Source: JBOFFC01 sp051648405 (GTDB taxonomy: Bacteria; Planctomycetota; Planctomycetia; Pirellulales; Lacipirellulaceae). From it: 8,272 bases of DNA. Below are positions 1-4,494 of the stretch, piece by piece; the first letter of the stretch is position 1; the number at the start of each line of letters is the position of its first letter. The position numbers were made by a program, and so were the translations under genes. Location: the NCBI GenBank assembly GCA_051648405.1, contig JBOFFC010000157.1, positions 1 through 8,272 of the forward strand, given 5' to 3'. The notes under the pieces are model-generated. The model did not search any database and was not told the DNA's origin. It worked only from the letters and a program-made list of their open reading frames with translations.

Positions 1-127
1 CCGGCGCCACTCGCCACCCACCTTCCGACGACTGATCCACTGCGTCGGTCAGGCCCTCTCTCGGATCACCCCACAAGACTGCTTCGGATACTTCTATCAC
101 TGCAACTACTGCGGCACACTCACCTAG
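1..127 (+). CDS. IS630-type transposase, C-terminal end only (runs off the left edge)
   Basis: The frame open from base 2 to the TAG at 125-127 encodes 41 residues with no start in the window. It contains the stretch ALSRITPQDCFGYFYHCNY, which matches the usual C-terminal tail of IS630-family DDE transposases (a LTPQDCRGYFRHCGY-like ending). The catalytic DDE core would lie outside the window, so I cannot say whether the enzyme is intact. The stop lies 24 bases before the inverted repeat of the next element at 152, so that element probably landed in or beside the downstream end of this one. No IS630 terminal repeat or TA duplication could be fixed. The assignment rests on a short tail and is from memory of the family, not an alignment. 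Confidence 0.6.
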   Translation, partial: RRHSPPTFRRLIHCVGQALSRITPQDCFGYFYHCNYCGTLT

Positions 128-313
128 AAAGTGCTGTAAGGAAAGAAGAAGGTAACCCCTCACCCACCTGAAGCGCTGGTCGTAGGGGAGGCGGTAGCGA
201 GCCGGTAGCGGCGTAGTGGTAGACGGCCTTAATGAGGGGGGCGAGGGGGTTGTGTCCGCGTCGTTTGAGGGTGCGGAGCACGGTCATGAGCACGGCCTGC
301 CTGAGTTTGGGCT
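120..313 (-). pseudogene. Fragment resembling the C-terminus of an IS66-type transposase
   Basis: On the minus strand, in a frame different from the neighbouring OrfA, the codons read KLRQAVLMTVLRTLKRRG, then HNPLAPLIKAVYHYAATG, then SLPP. This matches the closing segment seen in many IS66-family transposases (VLMTVxxTLKxRGHDPL..., then a Y.xTGxLPPLP ending). The recognisable part covers about 188-305. After LPP the frame runs on through the inverted repeat to a TGA at 120-122, so the native ending has been lost. No catalytic part is present. It joins the OrfA fragment at about 310-337 in a different frame, which shows a deletion or recombination junction. The family assignment is by motif recall and moderately sure. 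Confidence 0.5.
152..165 (+). repeat. Left terminal inverted repeat of the IS remnant
   Basis: The sequence GTAACCCCTCACCC is an exact reverse complement of 617-630. Identity stops at both edges: the outer neighbour is G on this side where the other side would give T, and the inner sequences diverge after the shared CACCC. Confidence 0.75.
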
Positions 314-508
314 CCGGAGGGGCTGGCGTTCTGCCTCGGCCTTCATCCCCCCGTACTGCGCCCGCCAGCGGCTGAGCGTTGCCTCGCTCACCTCCAAGGC
401 CTGCAGGACCGCCGCTTGGTCCTTCCCGGCGCTCAGCATCGCGTCCGCATCCCGCAGCTTGCGAACCACCTCTTCCGGCGTGTGCCCCTTCCGTCGCTTC
501 ATCGACAT
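284..508 (-). pseudogene. IS3-family transposase OrfA, truncated
   Basis: This encodes a helix-turn-helix DNA-binding subunit of an IS3-type element. The start chosen is the ATG at 508, preceded by AGGAG (516-520) with a 7-base gap. A longer frame opens at 559 but has no better site. The motifs HTPEEVVRKLRDADAMLSAGK and LEVSEATLSRWRAQYGGMKAE are typical of OrfA of this family in planctomycetes and relatives. A normal OrfA continues after GGMKAEEA with a leucine-zipper-like segment and is about 90-100 residues. Here homology stops near base 337 and the frame ends with about 17 foreign residues at 284-286. There is no OrfB. The fragment could still bind the element's ends, but transposition from here is not expected. 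Confidence 0.75.
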
Positions 509-616
509 CGTGAGTCTCCTGAAAGGCCCCTCCGGGGCGGTGAGACTCTCATAACTCATGGATCAGCTTTTGGGGAGCAGGCCACCGGTCCAAGCTCAAT
601 CCATATGGGAAATGTC

Positions 617-630
617 GGGTGAGGGGTTAC
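617..630 (-). repeat. Right terminal inverted repeat of the IS remnant
   Basis: This is the partner of 152-165. Read on the minus strand it begins (T)GTAACCCCTCACCC and lies about 110 bases upstream of the OrfA start at 508, the normal distance for an IS promoter and leader. A small G/C hairpin (GGCCCC/GGGGC, about 526-538) sits in that leader just before the ribosome-binding site. Confidence 0.75.
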
Positions 631-874
631 AGTACGACGAATTAACTGCTATCAATCTGTTGACCTTCGCGCGGCGAATCAACCGACGGCGACCAACGGA
701 AGCCCGGCCCACGGGCGGAAAACGCCGCCGCAGGGGTTCTTTGTCCGCGCAATCATCAATAGCCGATGGAGTAACATCGCGGACGAACAGAACTTCGGAT
801 TGCCGTTGGCCTCTCTTCAACGATAACAACCACTTGGCAAGTAAGCCAAAGCCCCTCAAACCTGGAGTACTTCT
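631..874. other. Gene-free stretch between the IS remnant and the beta-trefoil gene
   Basis: No convincing gene is seen. The open frames crossing it in both directions lack ribosome-binding sites and family resemblance. It contains small self-complementary spots: GGCG/CGCC around 713-727, and TTGGC/GCCAA at 834-838 and 845-849, the latter about 25 bases before the next start codon. A TTGACC at 660-665 has no matching -10 box. The promoter of the 875 gene should lie here, but I cannot place it. Confidence 0.5.
863..866 (+). promoter_or_regulatory. Ribosome-binding site of the beta-trefoil gene
   Basis: GGAG sits 8 bases before the ATG at 875. This decides the start and gives a protein that begins with a signal peptide. 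Confidence 0.6.
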
Positions 875-1462
875 ATGACCTGCATAACCAGACGTCTCGT
901 GCTGCAATCACAGGCTTTTCTAGTAGTCGCCGCCCTGCTCGCATCAGCTGGCTTCACTCGATCAGTACACGGTGAAGAAGTCATGCCATCCGGTTTCTTT
1001 TGGCTGACGACACAGTTCCGAGAAGGGCATGACGAGTGCCTTGAAGGAAACCGAGTTGACGGTTCAGCCAAAGACGGCGCTGCCTTCATGGATAAGAAAC
1101 AAGATGTAACTGGTCAGCTATGGGCAGCGATTCCAGAAGGAGATGGTTACTTCCGATTGACGACAAAGGCCCTAATGGAACATGACGAGTTCCTTGAAGG
1201 AAACCAGCTTGATGGTTCAGAAAAAGACGGCGCTGCCTTCATGGATAAGAAGCAAGATGTAAGTGGTCAGCTATGGAAAGCAATTCCAGAAGGAGATGGT
1301 TACTTTCGATTGACGACAAAGTTCCGCGAGGAGCATGACGAGTGCCTTGAAGGAAACCAATTTGATAGTTCAGTCAAGAACGGCTGTGCCTTCATGGATA
1401 AGAAACAAGATGTAAGTGGTCAGCTATGGAAAGCGATTCCGGCCGAGTCGGCCAGCCGATAG
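875..1462 (+). CDS. Secreted protein of three ricin-type beta-trefoil (QxW) repeats
   Basis: The product is 195 residues. Residues 1-33 look like a signal peptide: TRR, then a hydrophobic run AFLVVAALLASA, with likely cleavage after ASA at 25 or near VHG at 33. The rest is three tandem 51-residue repeats (about 40-90, 91-141, 142-192). Each opens with a Y/F-x-RLTT strand, has a HDE(C/F)LEGN turn and ends in DKKQDV(S/T)GQLWxAIP. The Q-L-W triplets at 81-83, 132-134 and 183-185 match the QxW signature of ricin B-type lectin domains, and three repeats make exactly one beta-trefoil. Carbohydrate or matrix binding outside the cytoplasm is inferred. No catalytic domain is attached. The repeats are nearly identical in DNA too, so the duplication looks recent. 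Base composition is clearly more AT-rich than in the genes from 2130 on, and the gene sits between mobile-element debris, which suggests transfer. A candidate terminator follows. Confidence 0.75.
   Translation: MTCITRRLVLQSQAFLVVAALLASAGFTRSVHGEEVMPSGFFWLTTQFREGHDECLEGNRVDGSAKDGAAFMDKKQDVTGQLWAAIPEGDGYFRLTTKALMEHDEFLEGNQLDGSEKDGAAFMDKKQDVSGQLWKAIPEGDGYFRLTTKFREEHDECLEGNQFDSSVKNGCAFMDKKQDVSGQLWKAIPAESASR
992..1450 (+). repeat. Three tandem 153-bp coding repeats
   Basis: The units are 992-1144, 1145-1297 and 1298-1450. Long stretches are identical or nearly so between units, for example GACGAGTGCCTTGAAGGAAA in units 1 and 3 and GCCTTCATGGATAAGAA in all three. Units 2 and 3 share GTAAGTGGTCAGCTATGGAA near their ends. 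Differences cluster in the middle of each unit (residues after LEGN), where the loop facing a ligand would be expected in a beta-trefoil. Confidence 0.85.
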
Positions 1463-1478
1463 AAACGCCGCGTAGATC

Positions 1479-1540
1479 GGCGGGTGGCAGTGGAATAAGG
1501 TGCGCTTCGTGTGCCACTGCCTCCGCCTGTGTTTCTCTTT
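1479..1540 (+). terminator. Candidate terminator of the beta-trefoil gene
   Basis: GGCAGTGG (1486-1493) pairs perfectly with CCACTGCC (1514-1521). The stem extends outward through GGCGG (1479-1483) with CCGCC, after a small bulge. The loop is long (20 bases). The run TGTGTTTCTCTTT follows directly at 1528-1540. It begins 16 bases after the stop codon at 1462. Confidence 0.5.
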
Positions 1541-1760
1541 GACCTGCCCCCGGTTAACAGCCTGTTGATTTTTCGACAGGCTGCGTCGTCGCAGGGAGGC
1601 GACGTCGAAACCGTGGCGCTTTCGCCGCGGTTTCGCGAGCCGCGAACGGCTCGGCCGTGAGCTTGGCGAGGTTGAAAAACGCCACGACGGCGTTTTTCAA
1701 CCGGCTGCTAGTGAACCAATCGTTGAGTTGGAGTTGGGCCAGGGAACGGGGGGAAGGTGA
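1540..1760. mobile_element. Hairpin-dense MITE-like element
   Basis: About 150 bp (1558-1707) folds almost completely into consecutive hairpins: 1558-1565/1576-1583 (8 bp, perfect), 1587-1592/1599-1604 (6 bp), 1606-1618/1623-1635 (13 bp, one mismatch), 1636-1642/1647-1653 (7 bp, perfect) and 1670-1683/1689-1702 (14 bp, perfect). The two ends of this block are themselves complementary (CAGCCTGTTGA at 1558-1568 against 1697-1707, 10 of 11). Further out, TGACCTGCCCCCGGTT (1540-1555) is an imperfect inverted match to 1746-1760, where the minus strand reads TCACCTTCCCCCCGTT. No gene is present. It is best read as a non-autonomous element or palindromic repeat that could be mobilised by a transposase elsewhere. 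The outer boundaries are less sure than the core. Confidence 0.55.
1670..1702. repeat. Perfect 14-bp inverted repeat inside the hairpin block
   Basis: GGTTGAAAAACGCC pairs exactly with GGCGTTTTTCAACC across a 5-base loop. Because the stem carries A/T runs on both arms it could also act as a terminator hairpin, but there is no gene next to it on either strand. Confidence 0.8.
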
Positions 1761-1854
1761 CGTCCCGCCGACCCCCTCGGGCTGGACCGGCGACCTGCCG
1801 ACCGCCACGGGGATCGACGCCGACGAACTTCAAACGACACCCGCTGACCGCAAG
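1761..1854. other. Gene-free stretch before the orphan terminator
   Basis: GC-rich sequence without a recognisable gene. The plus frame crossing it (from 1657) runs through both a hairpin element and the terminator at 1855, so it is not taken as coding. The short stretch TGDLPTATGIDADEL around 1786-1830 has protein-like composition and could be the tail of a lost gene, but this is speculative. Confidence 0.4.
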
Positions 1855-1894
1855 AGCCGCGGTCCCCACTGGGGGGGCCGCGGCTTTCTTTGTT
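1855..1894 (+). terminator. Strong intrinsic terminator without an obvious gene
   Basis: AGCCGCGG (1855-1862) pairs perfectly with CCGCGGCT (1878-1885). CCCC (1864-1867) continues the stem with the G run at 1871-1877, and TTCTTTGTTT follows at 1886-1894. This is a textbook rho-independent terminator reading rightward. No coding gene ends just before it. Confidence 0.75.
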
Positions 1895-2089
1895 TCGTGA
1901 CCTTGCGGATCGGTCGCCGGCGCTAAGAACTGACCGTAGTAAGACGTTCCAGGTTGCCTTGCGAGGAGTGCGAAGCTACACAGGTCCGACCGACACCGGC
2001 TGAAGGGGCTCCCCGAATCGCTGGCTGAGAAGCTCGATAACCTCGACGGGACGGCGTGGCGTGTCGGGGTGATGCGGGGTTACTCTTCT
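1895..2089. other. Gene-free stretch between the orphan terminator and the gene-end repeat
   Basis: About 195 bases with no gene I can support on either strand. The minus frame that crosses it also overlaps the nucleoside hydrolase in another phase and has no family resemblance. Confidence 0.5.
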
Positions 2090-2120
2090 TCTCCGTGCCC
2101 TCTGCGTCCTCTGTGGTGAA
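2090..2120 (-). repeat. Single gene-end repeat after the nucleoside hydrolase
   Basis: Read on the minus strand it starts TTCACCACAGAGGACGCAG, continuing AGGGCACGGAGA. It matches the outer arms of the palindrome at 4304-4488 with one inserted base and one substitution. It begins 9 bases after the hydrolase stop codon and points away from the gene. There is no facing partner copy here, so it is a half-site. Repeats of this wording are scattered in many environmental bacterial genomes as I recall them; their function is not known to me. Confidence 0.75.
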
Positions 2121-2129
2121 GCGCGTCGT

Positions 2130-3059
2130 TCAGCAAGCCTGGTCGAGCGCCCGGTAGACCGCGTCGCGGGCGGCGACGATGTCGATTGCCGTCGCGACTT
2201 CGACGTTCGGCGTGGCGTCGGGGCGCCATCGGCGGTCGAACACCGTGGCGCCGAGGGTGAGCTCGCCGGCCGTTTCGACGTCGGCGTGCATCGGCTCCAT
2301 GGTGAACGCCCCGGGGTTCGTGACGGCCAGCACCGCCGCCACGTCGTGCAGGTAGACCCCCTCGATGCCAAACCGCTGGCGGTACGAGTGGTAGAACGCC
2401 GGGAGCATCTCGGCCAAAAGCGTCGCCGTTCGGCTGCCGCGCTCGCGGACGAACTCCACCAGGTCGTACCCGAAGAGCATCTGCCGCGACACGTCGAGCG
2501 GCACGAGGGTCTTGAGGAGGTCCCCCCGCAACACGGCGCGGGCCGATTGCGGGTCGCAGTAGCAGTTGAACTCGGCCGCCGGGGTGACGTTGCCCCCTAC
2601 GGCGACGCTCCCCCCCAGCAGCACGACGTGCTGCAGCGCTGCGGCCACGTCCGGCTCACGGACCAGCAGCGCCGCGACGTTGGTCATCGGCCCCGTCGCG
2701 ATCAAGGTGATTTCACCGGGGGCGTTACGGACCTCGTCGGCGATCACCTTGATCGCCGAGTGCTGGTTGGCCTTCTCGGCGACCATCACCTCAAGGCCCG
2801 CTAGTCCGCTCGCGCCGTGGAGGTCGCGGGCGTCGGTCCGTTGGACGTGGTCCGGGTCGGCGGCGCCGATCCGCGGCCAGCGCGGGGGATCGATCCGCTC
2901 GATCAGCGCCTGAACGTTGCGGGTTGCTTGCACCCCGCTCACGTTCCCCGCGGTCGCCGTCACCGCCACGACCTCGAGCGCGGGATCGGCGAGCGCTACG
3001 GCCAGCGCCACGGCGTCGTCGACGCCGGGGTCCATGTCGAGGATCACCTTGCGTGGCAT
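2130..3059 (-). CDS. Inosine-uridine-preferring nucleoside hydrolase
   Basis: The enzyme hydrolyses the N-glycosidic bond of ribonucleosides to free base and ribose (purine or pyrimidine salvage, cytoplasmic). The 309-residue product is the usual family length. The calcium- and ribose-binding signature DMDPGVDDAVAL is at residues 8-19 (Asp8, Asp10, Asp14, Asp15). Asn39 follows in TAGNVSG, then HGASGLAG at 81-88, ATGPMTN at 121-127, GGNVTPAAEFN ending at Asn165, VPLDVS at 187-191, and the catalytic His238-Asp239 in YLHDVAAV. All key residues are present, so it should be active; the preferred base cannot be told. The start at 3059 puts the signature eight residues in, as in relatives. The open frame extends 40 codons further but that part is not family-like. 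No clear Shine-Dalgarno precedes 3059. It is divergent from trpD and has its own candidate promoter. No transporter or kinase lies beside it. Confidence 0.93.
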   Translation of the reverse strand: MPRKVILDMDPGVDDAVALAVALADPALEVVAVTATAGNVSGVQATRNVQALIERIDPPRWPRIGAADPDHVQRTDARDLHGASGLAGLEVMVAEKANQHSAIKVIADEVRNAPGEITLIATGPMTNVAALLVREPDVAAALQHVVLLGGSVAVGGNVTPAAEFNCYCDPQSARAVLRGDLLKTLVPLDVSRQMLFGYDLVEFVRERGSRTATLLAEMLPAFYHSYRQRFGIEGVYLHDVAAVLAVTNPGAFTMEPMHADVETAGELTLGATVFDRRWRPDATPNVEVATAIDIVAARDAVYRALDQAC

Positions 3060-3150
3060 GAGCGGGCGCGGGGGGGCGTTGAAGCGAGGGATTCGACGAG
3101 CGAGACGGCGGCCCAACGGCGGCGCAGGCTTCCCGGCTGCGTTCCCCCCT

Positions 3151-3179
3151 TTTATCTTGAACAGGTCGATCGCCCGCAA
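3151..3179 (-). promoter_or_regulatory. Candidate promoter of the nucleoside hydrolase
   Basis: On the minus strand TTGCGG (3174-3179) is followed after exactly 17 bases by GATAAA (3151-3156). The predicted transcript start near 3144 would leave a leader of about 85 bases before the ATG at 3059. The match to the sigma-70 consensus is weak at -35 (3 of 6) and fair at -10 (4 of 6). Confidence 0.35.
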
Positions 3180-3217
3180 TCCGGCGCCCCGCCGGCGGCG
3201 GTAGCGGGCGCCGCACC

Positions 3218-3224
3218 AGAGGGG
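3218..3224 (+). promoter_or_regulatory. Ribosome-binding site of trpD
   Basis: AGAGGGG lies 5 bases before the ATG at 3230 and supports that start. Confidence 0.6.
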
Positions 3225-3229
3225 TCGCG

Positions 3230-4294
3230 ATGCACGAGCCGTCGGCCCACGAAGCCCGTGACCCCGCCGACGCGGGCCGCTTCGAACTCGCGCTGGCGAG
3301 CGTCGAGGGGGGCGCCGACCTCTCGCAGGACGAGACGCGGATCGTTATCGAGCGGGTCGTGACGGGCGGGGTCCCCGAGCCGCTGATCGAGCGCCTGCTG
3401 GTCGCCCTCGCCCGCAAGGGAGAGACCATCGACGAGGTCGCCGGCGCCGCCGAGGCGCTCCGCGCCCACATGACGCGGGTCCGGACGGGGCGCGTCGGGG
3501 TGATTGACACCTGCGGCACCGGCGGCGGCGGCTCGAAGACCTTCAACATCAGCACCACCGCGGCGATCGTCGCCGCCGCCGCGGGGGCGCCGGTCGCCAA
3601 GCACGGCAACCGCAGCGTCACCAGCCGGACCGGCTCGGCCGACGTGCTCGCCGAGCTGGGGGTCAACATCGACGCGTCGCTGGCCCAGGTCGAGGCGTGC
3701 CTCGACGAGCTGGGGATCTGTTTCTGCTTCGCGCCACTTGCGCACCCGGCGATGCGGCACGTGTCGGCGGTCCGCAAGCGGCTGGCGATGCGGACGATCT
3801 TCAACGTCCTGGGGCCGCTCGCCAACCCGGCGGGGGCCGAGTTCCAACTGCTGGGGGCCGGCCGCCCCGAGCTGCGGCCACTGCTGGCCGGCGCCATCGA
3901 GCGACTGGGGACGCGGCGGACGCTCGTCGTCTCGGGCGAGGACGGGATGGGGGACGTGACGATCGCCGGGGCGACCCGCGTGACCGAGGTGACCGCCTCC
4001 GGCGCGCACGAGTTCGAGTGGCGCCCCGAGCAGTTCGGCGTCGATCGCTCGGGGACGGCGGGCCTCGAGGTCGAGGGGCCGGCGCACAGCGCGGCCGTCG
4101 TGCGCAAGGTCCTCAAGGGCGCGCACGGGCCGGCACGGGACATCGTTGTGCTGAACGCCGCCGCGGCCCTGGTCGCCGGGGGCTACGCCTGCGGACCCGA
4201 GGACGGCGCCCACCAGGCGACCGAGGCGATCGACTCCGGCGCCGCGGCCGAACTGCTGCGGCGGCTCGCCGAGCGGTCGCACCAGCCGGCGTGA
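3230..4294 (+). CDS. trpD: Anthranilate phosphoribosyltransferase
   Basis: The enzyme transfers the phosphoribosyl group of PRPP to anthranilate, the second committed step of tryptophan synthesis, in the cytoplasm. At 354 residues it has normal length. The N-terminal helical domain (about 15-85) carries ERVVTGGVPE and the R.KGET segment. The catalytic domain has the PRPP loop CGTGGGGSKTFNIST (95-109), KHGNRSV (124-130), FAPLAHPAM (167-175), RKRLAMRTIFNVLGPLANP (182-200) and LNAAAALVAGG (308-318). One oddity is that the magnesium-binding stretch, normally DGxDE, reads EDGMGDVT (237-244), so the Asp-Glu pair is replaced by Gly241-Asp242. All other key motifs are intact. trpE, trpG and trpC are not adjacent, so the trp genes are scattered here. 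It stands alone between a divergent nucleoside hydrolase and a convergent DUF1559 gene. A fused TrpG or another phosphoribosyltransferase is excluded by the motifs. Confidence 0.95.
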   Translation: MHEPSAHEARDPADAGRFELALASVEGGADLSQDETRIVIERVVTGGVPEPLIERLLVALARKGETIDEVAGAAEALRAHMTRVRTGRVGVIDTCGTGGGGSKTFNISTTAAIVAAAAGAPVAKHGNRSVTSRTGSADVLAELGVNIDASLAQVEACLDELGICFCFAPLAHPAMRHVSAVRKRLAMRTIFNVLGPLANPAGAEFQLLGAGRPELRPLLAGAIERLGTRRTLVVSGEDGMGDVTIAGATRVTEVTASGAHEFEWRPEQFGVDRSGTAGLEVEGPAHSAAVVRKVLKGAHGPARDIVVLNAAAALVAGGYACGPEDGAHQATEAIDSGAAAELLRRLAERSHQPA

Positions 4295-4303
4295 CGCGAT
4301 GGG

Positions 4304-4488
4304 TTCACCACAGAGACGCAGAGGACACGGAGACAAGAAACGGAACCACAGATGAACACGGATGAACGCAGATAAGCGAATCGAGAGGTTTTGCTTCTTA
4401 CTCCTTCATCCTTCATCCGCGTTTATCTGTGTTCATCTGTGGTTCCTCTCCCGTCGCTTCTCCGTGTCCTCCGCGTCTCGGTGGTGAA
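4304..4488. repeat. Large nested palindrome between convergent trpD and the DUF1559 gene
   Basis: The outer arms, TTCACCACAGAGACGC and onward (4304-4332) and the same wording on the minus strand from 4488 to about 4460, agree over 29 bases with two substitutions (A/C and A/G). The inner arms, GGAACCACAGATGAACAC and onward (from 4342; minus strand from 4445), agree over about 32 bases with three substitutions. The centre (about 4375-4410) is unpaired. Both arms have short periods: 8-9 bases in the outer (CACAGAGA, CGCAGAGGA, CACGGAGA) and 10-11 in the inner (GATGAACACG, GATGAACGCA). It fills the whole space between two converging stop codons and could act as a bidirectional terminator, though it has no long T run. 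Confidence 0.85.
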
Positions 4489-4494
4489 CTGTCT

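Larger units (their letters stand above)
152..630. mobile_element. Composite insertion-sequence remnant bounded by 14-bp inverted repeats
   Basis: A perfect 14-bp inverted repeat (GTAACCCCTCACCC at 152-165, its complement at 617-630) encloses 479 bp. The interior holds two transposase fragments on the minus strand that do not belong to one protein: an OrfA of IS3 type next to the right end, and a piece like the C-terminus of an IS66 transposase next to the left end. GTAA tips are typical of IS66-family ends. The right tip can also be read as TGTAACCCC, which would fit an IS3-type TG end. The eight bases flanking each side (144-151 and 631-638) do not match, so no target duplication is visible. 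I read it as an internally deleted or recombined element that can no longer make its own transposase but kept its ends. Confidence 0.6.
3060..3229. other. Divergent intergenic region, nucleoside hydrolase and trpD
   Basis: This 170-base spacer must hold promoters for both genes. A leftward candidate is listed separately. For trpD only a TTGAAC at 3157-3162 is seen, without a matching -10 box 16-18 bases on. No operator-like dyad or trp attenuator with a Trp-rich leader peptide is visible. Confidence 0.5.

Noticed and set aside
660..665. TTGACC as a -35 box for the beta-trefoil gene
   Set aside because: No -10-like hexamer at 16-18 bases and more than 200 bases from the start codon.
558..878. 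Plus-strand 106-codon frame before the beta-trefoil gene
   Set aside because: It crosses the right inverted repeat of the IS remnant, has no ribosome-binding site and overlaps the next start. No recognisable motif.
992..1450. CRISPR-like regular repeats
   Set aside because: The 153-bp periodicity is in-frame coding duplication within a secreted protein, with no spacers and no cas genes.
1657..1926. Plus-strand 89-codon open frame
   Set aside because: It starts inside the hairpin block and runs through the perfect terminator at 1855-1894, so it cannot be a normal gene.
3152..4336. Long open frames antisense to trpD (also 2791-4143) and other frames inside it
   Set aside because: trpD fills this stretch with all family motifs. 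The antisense translations are rich in Arg, Gly, Ala and Pro, as expected for shadows of GC-rich coding DNA, and resemble no family.
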